Origin: Drouetiella hepatica Uher 2000/2452
GTDB taxonomy: Bacteria; Cyanobacteriota; Cyanobacteriia; Elainellales; Elainellaceae
DNA length: 64,000 nt
NCBI GenBank assembly: GCA_019359505.1
Contig: JAHHHD010000002.1
Span: 1-64,000 of the forward strand
Direction of reading: 5' to 3'
The position numbers and the translations under genes are program-made. Below, piece after piece: positions 8,605-16,766 of the stretch; within the stretch, counting starts at the first letter, position 1, and the number at the start of each line of letters is the position of its first letter. Below the pieces are notes generated by a model, which saw nothing but the letters and a program-made list of their open reading frames with translations, searched no databases and was not told the origin of the DNA.

Positions 8605-9573
8605 ATGGTCAATACCATCAACATTCTAGGATTCCCTCATGCTTACGAGCTGTCATCTCCTCCTAGCTCTTCCCCGGTTCTAGTGTTTTTACATGGATGG
8701 CTGCTGAGCCGTGCCTACTGGCAGCCTGTGATTCAGAGGCTTTCCGCAGACTATTCATGCTTAAGCTATGACATGCGAGGCTTTGGGGAATCTCAAATCA
8801 GCCGCGTTAAAGAAGCTGCCCCGGAGGCGATCGCCCCTCAGCCCTCGCTCGCTAGGCGCTCCAGGGTTTCAGCTACAGAAGTCGCGGCTACAGAAGTCGC
8901 GGCAGAAACACCTGTGGCGGTTATTAGTACTCCCAGCAGCTACACACTTGCAGCCTATGCCCAAGATCTAGCCGTGCTGCTTAAAGAGCTAAAGATTGCA
9001 AAGGCGTGGTTGGTGGGTCACTCTCTGGGGGGCAGCATTGCGCTATGGACAGCAGATCAGTTACCCGAAACGATCGCTGGCGTAATTTGCGTTAATGTCG
9101 GCGGTGGCATTTACATCAAAGAAGAATTTGAGAAATTTCGCGTTGCCGGACAGCAGATCATTAATCTGCGCCGACAGTGGCTTGCCTACATTCCGCTATT
9201 AGATGTCATTTTGTCTCGCATGAATGTGGCTCAGCCAGTCGCTCGCCGTTGGGGGAGACAGCGCTTGCTGGATCTATTGAACGCCCAATCTGAAGCAGCG
9301 ATCGGCACATTGTTAGACTCCACGACTGAAACTGAAGTTCACTACCTGCCCCAAATTGTGTCTCGGCTGCATCAACCTACCTACTTCATAGCAGGTGCTA
9401 ACGACAAAATTATGGAACCCCAGTACGTGAGCCATCTCGCCAGCTTTCATCCATCCTTTGCCTGTTGCGGCAACAACGTCGTTGAAATTCCCAACTGTGG
9501 GCATTTGGCAATGGTGGAGCAATCTGAAGCCGTTGTAAATGAAATTCGGACAATTTTGGCAAAATCGTCCTAG
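8605..9573 (+). CDS. Alpha/beta hydrolase fold protein
   Basis: This is a 322-residue cytosolic hydrolase with a complete catalytic triad: nucleophile S140 in GHSLGG, an acid near D267 (GANDKIM) and H300 (NCGHLAMVE). The oxyanion-hole HGW lies at 30-32. The substrate is unknown; esterase, lipase-like or haloperoxidase-type activity are all possible. Residues about 68-110 are an Ala/Pro-rich insertion before the core resumes. This insertion includes a 15-bp in-frame tandem repeat (8872-8901, ATEVA twice), unlike a compact family member. Its stop overlaps the end of the convergent M48 peptidase gene by four bases. Confidence 0.85.
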   Translation: MVNTINILGFPHAYELSSPPSSSPVLVFLHGWLLSRAYWQPVIQRLSADYSCLSYDMRGFGESQISRVKEAAPEAIAPQPSLARRSRVSATEVAATEVAAETPVAVISTPSSYTLAAYAQDLAVLLKELKIAKAWLVGHSLGGSIALWTADQLPETIAGVICVNVGGGIYIKEEFEKFRVAGQQIINLRRQWLAYIPLLDVILSRMNVAQPVARRWGRQRLLDLLNAQSEAAIGTLLDSTTETEVHYLPQIVSRLHQPTYFIAGANDKIMEPQYVSHLASFHPSFACCGNNVVEIPNCGHLAMVEQSEAVVNEIRTILAKSS

Positions 9574-10418
9574 CGAATTGAGCTAATTTTTGAGCGATAG
9601 GCGGCTGTATCTAGCCCGGTACCGCTGTTAGCTGTCGCCGGATCAATTTCCTGATTAAGGGCTTCAATGCGATCGCCTGTCGCCGGATGAGTGCTAAGAA
9701 ATGTCGGCACAGAGCGCTGACTTTGCAGCTTTTCCATGAAAGCCACCATGGCGCTAGGGGCATAACCCACTCTTTCCAGGTTGACTAAGCCCTTCTGATC
9801 AGCTTCAAACTCTGCCTGACGGCTGTTCGGACGGTTGATTGCCAGCTCTACGCCAATATTGACTGCTGTATTGCGATCGAGTCCTGCCGCGCTAGCCAAA
9901 CCTGCCTCCAGAGCCTTTTGCCGCATTTGCTCAACGGCATGACGCGCCGCAATGTGCCCAATTTCATGCCCAATGACGCTAGCAAGCTGGGCTTCATTGT
10001 CTGCGGTTTTCATCAAGCCCTTCGTTACGTATACATAGCCACCCATCGTCGCAAAAGCATTAACGGCATCCATGTCTACGACTTGGAACACGTAGGGAAT
10101 GTTGGGGCGATCGCTTTGAGGCACTAGCTTTTGCCCAATTTGATTAACGTACTCCGTGACGGCGCGATCGGAGTACAGCTTTAGCTCACTCCTGGTCAAC
10201 TGCTGATTAATCCGCGACCCCAGCGAAACTTCTTGGGAATCCGACATATTGGAAAGCTGAATGAGCTGAATTCCGCGAAACAGCAGCTCTATGATGGGGA
10301 TCGCTGGAGCAGGTCTGGGCGTACCCATAATTAAACCTAGGGTGATCGTCATTGAGATCATCCCATAGAGCCAGCGCCGACGCAGTTGAGCAGAAAAGTT
10401 AGCCAAGAAATCTATCAT
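9570..10418 (-). CDS. M48 family zinc metallopeptidase (BepA/LoiP-like)
   Basis: This is an envelope-located Zn peptidase. The N-terminal stretch of about 30 residues contains a hydrophobic segment ending at APA, which fits a signal peptide. The catalytic HEIGH motif is near residues 151-155, and the third zinc ligand is the Glu of EFEAD near 203. The C-terminal STHPATGDRI motif is typical of M48 quality-control proteases. These act on misfolded outer-membrane or periplasmic proteins, so a housekeeping role in envelope protein turnover is likely. The ATG at 10418 was chosen; a GTG at 10433 in the same frame is an alternative. It is convergent with the hydrolase gene. Confidence 0.9.
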   Translation of the reverse strand: MIDFLANFSAQLRRRWLYGMISMTITLGLIMGTPRPAPAIPIIELLFRGIQLIQLSNMSDSQEVSLGSRINQQLTRSELKLYSDRAVTEYVNQIGQKLVPQSDRPNIPYVFQVVDMDAVNAFATMGGYVYVTKGLMKTADNEAQLASVIGHEIGHIAARHAVEQMRQKALEAGLASAAGLDRNTAVNIGVELAINRPNSRQAEFEADQKGLVNLERVGYAPSAMVAFMEKLQSQRSVPTFLSTHPATGDRIEALNQEIDPATANSGTGLDTAAYRSKISSIR

Positions 10419-10433
10419 AAAATCCAGGATCAC

Positions 10434-10798
10434 AACCAGAGCGATTACGCAGAAAAAGACTCAAGGTAGAGAGATTCAGTAGATAGAGACGGCGATCGCC
10501 ATCCTTTTGTTTCTGTACTGGATCATAATATTTTTGATTTTGTATTGATATTGTGCCCCGCTGACACTTGCCTACTACCACCCTAACGCTGGTATTCCTG
10601 TAGGGATGGCAACCACTAAGCGCTCCCCTAAAAATGTCCCAAGCAAACTGGCGGCAGCTATAAATCTCCGAGACAACTTTGCTCTGTAAGGCAACTTTGC
10701 TGCTAAAGTTCAAATTGAATTGATGCATATTAAATTGCATCTTGTGATGAGAGTTTCGCGAAAGCCTTATATCGTTTCACTAGCGGGAACGTTGCTGC
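10434..10798. other. Intergenic region between divergent genes
   Basis: This 365-bp region lies between the M48 peptidase and DUF4330 genes. An open frame exists on the reverse strand but overlaps the peptidase start, has no motif and is rich in Cys/Arg/Ser; it is not accepted as a gene. Nothing else is recognised. Confidence 0.5.
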
Positions 10799-11344
10799 AT
10801 GTCTATTTTAGATTCTAAAGGTCGCTTGTTCGGCAAAGTCAGCCTCCTGGACGTTGGGGCGGCACTGGTCATTTTACTCGTCGTGGGCGGACTATTTTTA
10901 TTGCCCGGTAGCTCTGGCTCCTCTATCGTGCAGACGGGTGCCACTCAGCCGATCGAAGTTGATGTGATTGTGCGGGGACTAACGGTAGCCGAACCTCAAG
11001 TGATGCTGAAAGCGCTGGCAGATGAAAAGAAAACCAACATCATCATCCGCAATCAGCCCTATGGAGAAGTCAAAATTCTCAACGTCAAGTCGCTACCGCG
11101 CACCGTGGCTGTGCCTCAACCTGATGGTTCCGTGAAGCCGCTACCTGACCCACGCCCAGAGCTAAATTACACGTTGGATATGGTCGTGACGCTGGGCGGC
11201 GATGCGCAAATTGTGAACGATGGGCCTGTGCTCGGCAACAACAAAATCAAAATTGGCACACCGATGGAGCTAGAGGGACAGACCTATCGTTTCAATGCGC
11301 CCGTAATTGGGGTACGTATTTTAGAGAAAAGCAAGGCAAGCTAG
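10799..11344 (+). CDS. DUF4330 family membrane-anchored protein
   Basis: This 181-residue protein has one N-terminal transmembrane helix (about residues 16-36, LLDVGAALVILLVVGGLFLL), followed by a beta-rich soluble part. The layout and the opening MSILDSKGRLFGKVSLLDVGA pattern match the DUF4330 family, which is widespread in cyanobacteria. Its function is unknown. The topology suggests a periplasm- or lumen-facing domain tethered to the membrane. A palindromic element begins directly after the stop. Confidence 0.8.
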   Translation: MSILDSKGRLFGKVSLLDVGAALVILLVVGGLFLLPGSSGSSIVQTGATQPIEVDVIVRGLTVAEPQVMLKALADEKKTNIIIRNQPYGEVKILNVKSLPRTVAVPQPDGSVKPLPDPRPELNYTLDMVVTLGGDAQIVNDGPVLGNNKIKIGTPMELEGQTYRFNAPVIGVRILEKSKAS

Positions 11345-11347
11345 CTT

Positions 11348-11444
11348 CAGTAGATCACAAGTCCTCCTAATTTTTTCTAAAAGCTGGATTTCAAAGGCGC
11401 TCTGCGCCTTTGAAATCCAGCTTTTAGGGTTTTGTGATCTACTG
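11348..11444. repeat. Palindromic interspersed element, family B, copy 1
   Basis: This is a nested palindrome. Outer arms CAGTAGATCACAA / TTGTGATCTACTG (11348-11360, 11432-11444) enclose an inner near-perfect stem, CTAAAAGCTGGATTTCAAAG... with its complement (11377-11428). AGCTT flanks both sides (11343-11347, 11445-11449), a possible short target duplication. A second copy of the inner part lies at 43361-43450. The inner hairpin may also terminate the DUF4330 transcript. Confidence 0.8.
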
Positions 11445-11523
11445 AGCTTCAACAAATTTAACGACACCTCCAGGCAGATCGGCATAGCCTGAAAGAACGG
11501 ATCTTGTCTGAGGAGCCAGAAGC

Positions 11524-14070
11524 ATGGAAAGGATCGATCGCATCCAGTGGCTACAGCAAAATACTCCGTTCGGCTCTGTGTCTGAGCAGGGGATAGAAGC
11601 GATCGCCTCAGCCCTGCAAGTCAAAATCCTGCAAGAGAACCGCCGCTTAGCCCTGGAAGACACGTCTCCAGCCGCGCTGTATATTCTCAAATCCGGACGG
11701 CTAGAGGCTTATCGCACCAGCGCCGACAGTCTCGCCCATGCCAGCAGTTTGCTACCCGGCTCCGTGCTACATCTGAAAGAGCTGCTGCTCGATCGACCCG
11801 CAGAGCAAACAGTCATCACTCTATGCGACTGCGAAATTTGGGAAATTCCACGGCAGGAATTTGTAGCGATCGCCCAGCAATATCCCGAAATCAGCCGCAG
11901 CTTTTCGCAGCAGTTGGCAGCAGAACTGGAGCAAGCAACCACACAGCTTGCCTTTGAACAAGAGCGGCAGACCGCACTGCGTCCCTATCTTATGCCCAAA
12001 GTGAGGCAGGGTGTGGTGGGAGCAAGTCGCTATGCCGTGCGATTGCGGCAAGAGGTTCGTAAAGCTTCTGGCAATCGCCAGCCTGTGCTGATCTTTGGCG
12101 AACCGGGGCTAGGCAAAGACAATATTGCTGCCCTAATTCACTTCGGCTCCAGTGACCGCAAGCAGCCCTTGATCAAAGTCAACTGCGACACGCTACAACC
12201 TAACGGAGTCGAGCTGTTTGGGCGATCGGGCGGCAAGCCAGGGCTATTGGAGTGGCTGGGCACAGGGACGCTGATGCTCAACAATGCCCAGGACTTGCCC
12301 AAAGATCTAGAAAGCAAAATTCAGCAGGTGTTAGCCACCGGAGAGTATTTGCCTGTGAGTCGAGAAGGGGCGGAAGCGCTAGAAGTGAAGCGATCGCAAG
12401 CCCGCATCCTAATGACTGCCGAGCGCAATCTGCCAACCGCCTTGGACGACAAAAAGCTGGGAACTCAGGTGATCAAAGTGCCGCCCCTGCGCGTCATCAA
12501 AGCCGATATTGCAGCACAAGTCACCTACTACATCAGCCTTTTCTGTCGCGGTAAAGGATTGCCTCAGCCTAAAGTTGCGCCAGAGGCTCTGCGCCGTTTG
12601 CAAGGCTACGATTTTCCCGGCAACCTGGCGGAGCTGGAAAGCCTGGTAGGACGAGCCATCATTCAATCAAACGGTGCGCCCGTCCTAACTGAAGAGGTGT
12701 TTTGGTCTACGAGCACCAAGGGTAGAAGGTTTCGGCTGAATTTGCTCAATGCCTATCCCAATTTACGGCAGTTTTTGAGGAGTCCCTGGTGGCCCGATCG
12801 CATTAACTATGGGTTTACATCCTGGTTTTTTGCGATCGTCCTTGCCGTTTTGTTTCTAGGTCCTCAAAGCCGCGATGCCAATATTGCCCTGAATTTTTTC
12901 TGGGCATGGTGGTGGCTGCTGGTGCTGGTGGCATTTCCGTTTGTCGGGCGGCTCTGGTGTTCCGTTTGTCCCTTTATGATTTACGGCGAACTGACTCAAA
13001 AGCTCTCGCTGAAGCTATTTCCGCGCAAGCTGCTCCCCTGGCCTCGTCAGCAGGCAGAACAGTGGGGCGGCTGGTTCTTGTACGGGCTATTCGCTTTAAT
13101 TTTACTCTGGGAAGAACTCTGGAATTTGGAAAATACTGCCTATCTGTCTGCCTGTCTACTGCTGCTGATTACTGCTGGAGCCATGATCTTCTCGGCATTG
13201 TTCGAGCGCCGCTTCTGGTGTCGCTATCTTTGTCCGATCGGCGGTATGAACGGTATGTTTGGCAAGCTAGCCATGGTTGAGCTGCGTGCCCAGCAAGGCA
13301 TTTGCGCCGCATCTTGCACCACCTATCAATGCTATAAGGGCGGTCCTCAAAAAGGCGAAGGTTTAGAAACGGGCGGCTGTCCGGTCTATTCTCATCCGGC
13401 ACAGCTCCAAGACAACCGCGACTGCGTACTGTGCATGACTTGCCTCAAAGCCTGTCCCCATCGATCGGTTGAGCTAAACCTGCGCCCACCGGGAATTGAA
13501 CTCTGGACAACCCACACACCCACCCCTCATGAGGTTGCCCTCCTGTTTCTGCTGCTGGGAGCGGTTTTTCTGCACCACTTGCCTCAAATTGCCGATTGGC
13601 TCAGTCGCGCCATCGGTCTGCCGATCGACCTAAAGCAGTTTGGCATCCACGTCAGCCTGTCGATCGTCATGCTAATAGCACCAGGAGCGATCGCTCTTCT
13701 CTGCCACCAGCTCATTCGTCTCTTCAATCCGCGTAACGTTAAATCTTTCAATTTTGTCAGGCTTGCCTATGGCTACTTGCCGCTGGTGCTGGGGGCAAAC
13801 ATAGCGCACTACCTGCATCTGGGTTTGAGTGAAATGGGGCGCGTAGCTCCTGTTACCCTGGCAACGATCGGTCTTAGCGGAATCTCGGCTCCGGTCATTG
13901 TGGCTGATCCGGCGGTCATTGCCTTTCTTCAGGGCACAGTGATGATAGCAACAGCACTGCTCAGCATCATCTTGACCCAAAAAATTGCCCATCAGTCGTG
14001 GCAATCGCTAGTATCACAGCACATGACAACTCTGGGCTTTACGATGCTACTGTGGCAAGTCATTCTCTAA
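11524..14070 (+). CDS. Cyclic-nucleotide-binding / degenerate AAA+ / membrane polyferredoxin fusion
   Basis: This 848-residue protein joins three modules. Residues about 10-135 are a CRP/CNB-like sensor. Residues about 165-400 resemble the sigma54-activator AAA+ domain, but Walker A reads GEPGLGKD (192-199, Asp for Thr/Ser). The Walker B acidic pair is replaced by Asn-Asn (TLMLNN, about 249-254), and no GAFTGA loop is present. Residues about 420-650 form a NapH/NosR-type membrane ferredoxin: CSVCP (C479, C482), CRYLCP (C566, C570) and a full CxxCxxCxxxCP cluster (C634, C637, C640, C644) between transmembrane helices. More helices follow to the C-terminus. Cyanobacteria lack sigma54, so promoter activation is unlikely. 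I infer a ligand-sensing membrane electron-transfer protein. Its partners are unknown. Confidence 0.85.
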   Translation: MERIDRIQWLQQNTPFGSVSEQGIEAIASALQVKILQENRRLALEDTSPAALYILKSGRLEAYRTSADSLAHASSLLPGSVLHLKELLLDRPAEQTVITLCDCEIWEIPRQEFVAIAQQYPEISRSFSQQLAAELEQATTQLAFEQERQTALRPYLMPKVRQGVVGASRYAVRLRQEVRKASGNRQPVLIFGEPGLGKDNIAALIHFGSSDRKQPLIKVNCDTLQPNGVELFGRSGGKPGLLEWLGTGTLMLNNAQDLPKDLESKIQQVLATGEYLPVSREGAEALEVKRSQARILMTAERNLPTALDDKKLGTQVIKVPPLRVIKADIAAQVTYYISLFCRGKGLPQPKVAPEALRRLQGYDFPGNLAELESLVGRAIIQSNGAPVLTEEVFWSTSTKGRRFRLNLLNAYPNLRQFLRSPWWPDRINYGFTSWFFAIVLAVLFLGPQSRDANIALNFFWAWWWLLVLVAFPFVGRLWCSVCPFMIYGELTQKLSLKLFPRKLLPWPRQQAEQWGGWFLYGLFALILLWEELWNLENTAYLSACLLLLITAGAMIFSALFERRFWCRYLCPIGGMNGMFGKLAMVELRAQQGICAASCTTYQCYKGGPQKGEGLETGGCPVYSHPAQLQDNRDCVLCMTCLKACPHRSVELNLRPPGIELWTTHTPTPHEVALLFLLLGAVFLHHLPQIADWLSRAIGLPIDLKQFGIHVSLSIVMLIAPGAIALLCHQLIRLFNPRNVKSFNFVRLAYGYLPLVLGANIAHYLHLGLSEMGRVAPVTLATIGLSGISAPVIVADPAVIAFLQGTVMIATALLSIILTQKIAHQSWQSLVSQHMTTLGFTMLLWQVIL

Positions 14071-14073
14071 AGG

Positions 14074-14286
14074 CTAATCAACGATTCTCAGTAAGCCCAT
14101 CTGGAGGCGATCGAGAATTTGTCTTACCTGAACAGAGTCTTGAGGCAAAATCGGGTGATCGGTCAGGGCAACCTGTAGTAGGCAAGTGCGATCGGCGGTC
14201 GTGATCTTGCCAGAAGATAGAATGCGTCGGGCAGCTTGCTCTAAAGTTGTCGGACGCGACGGATTAAGCATCATTGCTGAATTCAC
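14074..14286 (-). CDS. Small conserved hypothetical protein
   Basis: This 70-residue protein has a helix-rich, charged composition and no cysteine cluster or membrane segment. The GTG start at 14286 is supported by GAGG eight bases upstream; an in-frame ATG at 14274 lacks such a site. It is convergent with the polyferredoxin fusion gene, three bases apart. The family is not named, and similar short proteins are common in cyanobacterial genomes. The function is unknown. Confidence 0.6.
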   Translation of the reverse strand: MNSAMMLNPSRPTTLEQAARRILSSGKITTADRTCLLQVALTDHPILPQDSVQVRQILDRLQMGLLRIVD

Positions 14287-14592
14287 TGTCTACACCTCAT
14301 TGATCTGCACCTCGTCTTAATAAGTTGTGAAAGTCCATACTTTTGTCAAGAGCCTAATGGAAGATCTTTAGGCTCAACTCATCTAAGAATGCACTATTCG
14401 CGAGAGAAAATTAAGGGGGCAAAACCCCTCATCATAAAGGGCTTCTAATTTGAACAGCGGTAGCGATCGATTATCCGGAAGATTTGCGGCTAAATAGGGC
14501 GGTGTTTCAAGCGTGTTTTGGGTTCTTCGCAAGAATCAAAAACACATTTGAGCATCAGCTTGAATGGCTCAATGAATGATTTTGCAGATGGG
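14287..14592. other. Intergenic stretch
   Basis: No gene is supported here. The stretch separates the small hypothetical gene from the family A palindromic element and has only minor AT-rich or inverted segments. Open frames that run into 14700-14850 are shadows of the pentapeptide gene and the repeat. Confidence 0.5.
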
Positions 14593-14685
14593 ATATGGCA
14601 ACCGCCAAGGCGGTTAGAGCGGGAACGTTTGTGGTGGGGCACTCCGCGCTCCACCACAAATGTCTTAAGCCAACTGGAGCCATAT
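14593..14685. repeat. Palindromic interspersed element, family A, copy 1
   Basis: The ends ATATGGC / GCCATAT are inverted. Then comes an AACCGCCAAGGCGGTT palindrome and a large central stem (ACGTTTGTGGTGGGGC... paired with ...CTCCACCACAAATGT). The same architecture recurs at 34692-34769, 41587-41681 and 57813-57890. The right end directly abuts the stop codon of the pentapeptide-repeat gene. Confidence 0.85.
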
Positions 14686-15618
14686 CTAGCTAAGAGAGTT
14701 TCCAGTCCATTGGCACTTATCCCAACGAGTGTTGGTGACGTTAGCTTTGCTAAAGTCTGTGCTTTGAAGGACAGCTCTGCTGAAGTCGGCATTGGTGAGG
14801 TTAGCACCCCGAAAATTGGTGCCCCACTTGGTTGATAGGAAATTGGCAATGAGCCAGGTGACAGTATGTTTGCGATCGCCCTTCAAAGTTCGCCAACCAA
14901 TGTAACCCGCCAGAGGCAGCACGATCGATGCCACGGTGATCGCAGAATTAATGCTGCTGCTGGGTGAAAAGGTTTCTGTCAACACAATGACTAAAGCAAA
15001 TGACCCAACGAAAGCTAGAGCTAGCAGCAATGCCACGGTAATTCTAAACGCCATGACAGCCGCAACCATTAAAGCACTCATGGCGGCTGTGGCAGAGGTG
15101 ACGATCGCGTTGACTACCACTAATATGGCGATATTGCCTGCTATGGGTATAGCCGCCGAACTGGCTAAAGCAGCTAATGTCGCAACCAGAAATGCGAGTC
15201 CAAAGATGCTAAATCCGATCGCCATGCTGCGGGTCAGCGCCACAAAGGTAAATCCAATAATAATAATCGGCGTGATCCAAGCAAAATTGGCTTGTTCGGT
15301 CTGGTGAAAAGCAAAGAATCTTACCTCAGCAAATGCGCCAACCCATCCTGCTGCTGAGCCTAGAAAAACTGCAAATAGAAACAAAAGGCTTAAAAGAATA
15401 GTGGCTTGCCGCTTCTGTAAGCCTGCAGTTACGTTGACAAACTGAGTCTCCTCAAGGATGGCATTTGTAAAATCGGCTCCTCGAATATCAGACCCACTAA
15501 AGTCTGCGCCTGAGAGATTTTCTCCTCTGAAGCATTTTCCTCTCAGATTTTGCCGCTGGAAGTTGCGCTCTCCTAATTCATATAGCCAAATGACTTCATC
15601 TTTGCGAGTATTCTTCAT
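14686..15618 (-). CDS. Pentapeptide-repeat membrane protein
   Basis: This 310-residue protein has A(D/N)LxX-type pentapeptides at both ends: residues about 18-60 (NLRGKCFRGENLSGADFSG) and about 265-295 (NFRGANLTNADFSRA). Between them are six or more hydrophobic helices rich in Ala/Ile/Val. Such right-handed beta-helix caps on membrane proteins are common in cyanobacteria and have no assigned function. The C-terminus stops abruptly after NSLS. The TAG stop is immediately followed by the family A palindromic element, so a short C-terminal truncation by insertion is possible. The ATG at 15616-15618 is the start. Confidence 0.85.
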   Translation of the reverse strand: MKNTRKDEVIWLYELGERNFQRQNLRGKCFRGENLSGADFSGSDIRGADFTNAILEETQFVNVTAGLQKRQATILLSLLFLFAVFLGSAAGWVGAFAEVRFFAFHQTEQANFAWITPIIIIGFTFVALTRSMAIGFSIFGLAFLVATLAALASSAAIPIAGNIAILVVVNAIVTSATAAMSALMVAAVMAFRITVALLLALAFVGSFALVIVLTETFSPSSSINSAITVASIVLPLAGYIGWRTLKGDRKHTVTWLIANFLSTKWGTNFRGANLTNADFSRAVLQSTDFSKANVTNTRWDKCQWTGNSLS

Positions 15619-15931
15619 AGCACCTACCCCATCAAAATGTTTGCCTTAAGAATCGTTTTTAGGCACCCAATGCGCGGTAGCTACCCTGTGCTGCTGATTA
15701 CTGCTTCAAAGACTGCTGCTTTGGATAAAGCTCAAGAAATAATCAGCCTAAACTTATGCAGCGTCGAAATAGAAGGAATTTCCAAAAGAAATGGTCTACT
15801 CTTCATAGGCTACTGCAATTTTTTTACTTTTTCCACTCACATTACACGATAAGGTGGAGGATTAAGGGTCTGTTATCGATGAAGTCAGTATTGCTAGATT
15901 AAGCACTTCTAGATGAAGCGGAGTGGATGAC
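15619..15931. other. Intergenic region upstream of cobS
   Basis: This divergent spacer of about 310 bp was checked for a cobalamin riboswitch because cobS follows. No B12-box-like sequence was found. A 71-residue open frame exists but has no motif and poor context. Confidence 0.5.
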
Positions 15932-16681
15932 ATGGAAGTGCTAGCGAGGCTAATGGCAGCGATCGTTTTCTATACCTGTCTCCCTATCCCTGCTAAGTGG
16001 GTAGGAGACTTCCGGATTGTCGCTCGATTTGCACCCAGTATAGGTTTGTTCATTGGCGGCTTGCTGGGTCTAATGGACTGCGGTCTACAGGCTATTCAAA
16101 TGCCCGTTCTAACCCGTAGCGTCGTCATTGTGTTGGCTTGGGTCGGCATTACGGGGGGGTTACATCTAGATGGCGCAATGGATACAGCCGATGGACTGGC
16201 AGTGACCGATCCAAAACGCCGCTTGGAGGTGATGTCTGATAGCGCGACTGGAGCCTTTGGCGCAATGACAGCGATCGCCCTGCTACTACTAAAAACCGCT
16301 GCTCTCACAGACTTGTCTACCCAGCGATGGCTATTGCTGATGCTGGTGGCAGGCTGGGGGCGCTGGGGACAGCAGGTGGCGATCGCCCGCTATCCCTACC
16401 TAAAGCCCACAGGTAAAGGGGCATTTCATCAGTCGGCTATTCGTTCCTTTCAAGAGACGTTGCCTAGCTTAGGAATGTTGCTGGGGCTGAGCGCGATTCC
16501 TGCTCTAGTTCATCCAAGCAATATTGATCTGAGTTTGCTGCTAATTTTGGGAGGAGGGGCGATCGCTCTCTTCATTCCCGCCTGGTTTCATCGAAAGCTG
16601 GGGGGGCATACTGGAGATACCTATGGAGCAGTGGTCGAATGGACAGAGGCATGGCTCTTGGTCTTGCTAACGCTGGCTTAA
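15932..16681 (+). CDS. cobS: Adenosylcobinamide-GDP ribazoletransferase
   Basis: This protein joins adenosylcobinamide-GDP to alpha-ribazole in the last stage of coenzyme B12 nucleotide-loop assembly. It is an integral membrane protein of about 249 residues with several hydrophobic helices. The signature [15 protein letters not shown] (metal and phosphate binding, about residues 75-90) and the C-terminal [15 protein letters not shown] motif are intact. The ATG at 15932 is favoured by GGAG eight bases upstream; a GTG at 15923 is also open. Cyanobacteria normally make pseudocobalamin, so the lower-ligand base may be adenine. No other cob gene is adjacent. Confidence 0.92.
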   Translation: MEVLARLMAAIVFYTCLPIPAKWVGDFRIVARFAPSIGLFIGGLLGLMDCGLQAIQMPVLTRSVVIVLAWVGITGGLHLDGAMDTADGLAVTDPKRRLEVMSDSATGAFGAMTAIALLLLKTAALTDLSTQRWLLLMLVAGWGRWGQQVAIARYPYLKPTGKGAFHQSAIRSFQETLPSLGMLLGLSAIPALVHPSNIDLSLLLILGGGAIALFIPAWFHRKLGGHTGDTYGAVVEWTEAWLLVLLTLA

Positions 16682-16766
16682 CCCTGCCGCTCCCGTTCTA
16701 GAATCGCTCTAGAACAACCGCTCCCCTGCTATCCTGAAGGGATGTTCACATAACTTAACAGGTGAT

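Noticed and set aside
10399-10740. 113-residue reverse-strand frame
   Set aside because: It overlaps the M48 gene start, has no motif and an implausible composition.
11524-12720. Sigma54-dependent transcription activator
   Set aside because: The AAA+ domain lacks GAFTGA and the Walker B acids, no C-terminal HTH follows, and cyanobacteria lack sigma54.
14490-14849. 119-residue reverse-strand frame through the family A element
   Set aside because: It is made of repeat sequence and a shifted frame of the pentapeptide gene.
15619-15931. Cobalamin riboswitch ahead of cobS
   Set aside because: No B12-box consensus or matching stem architecture was found.
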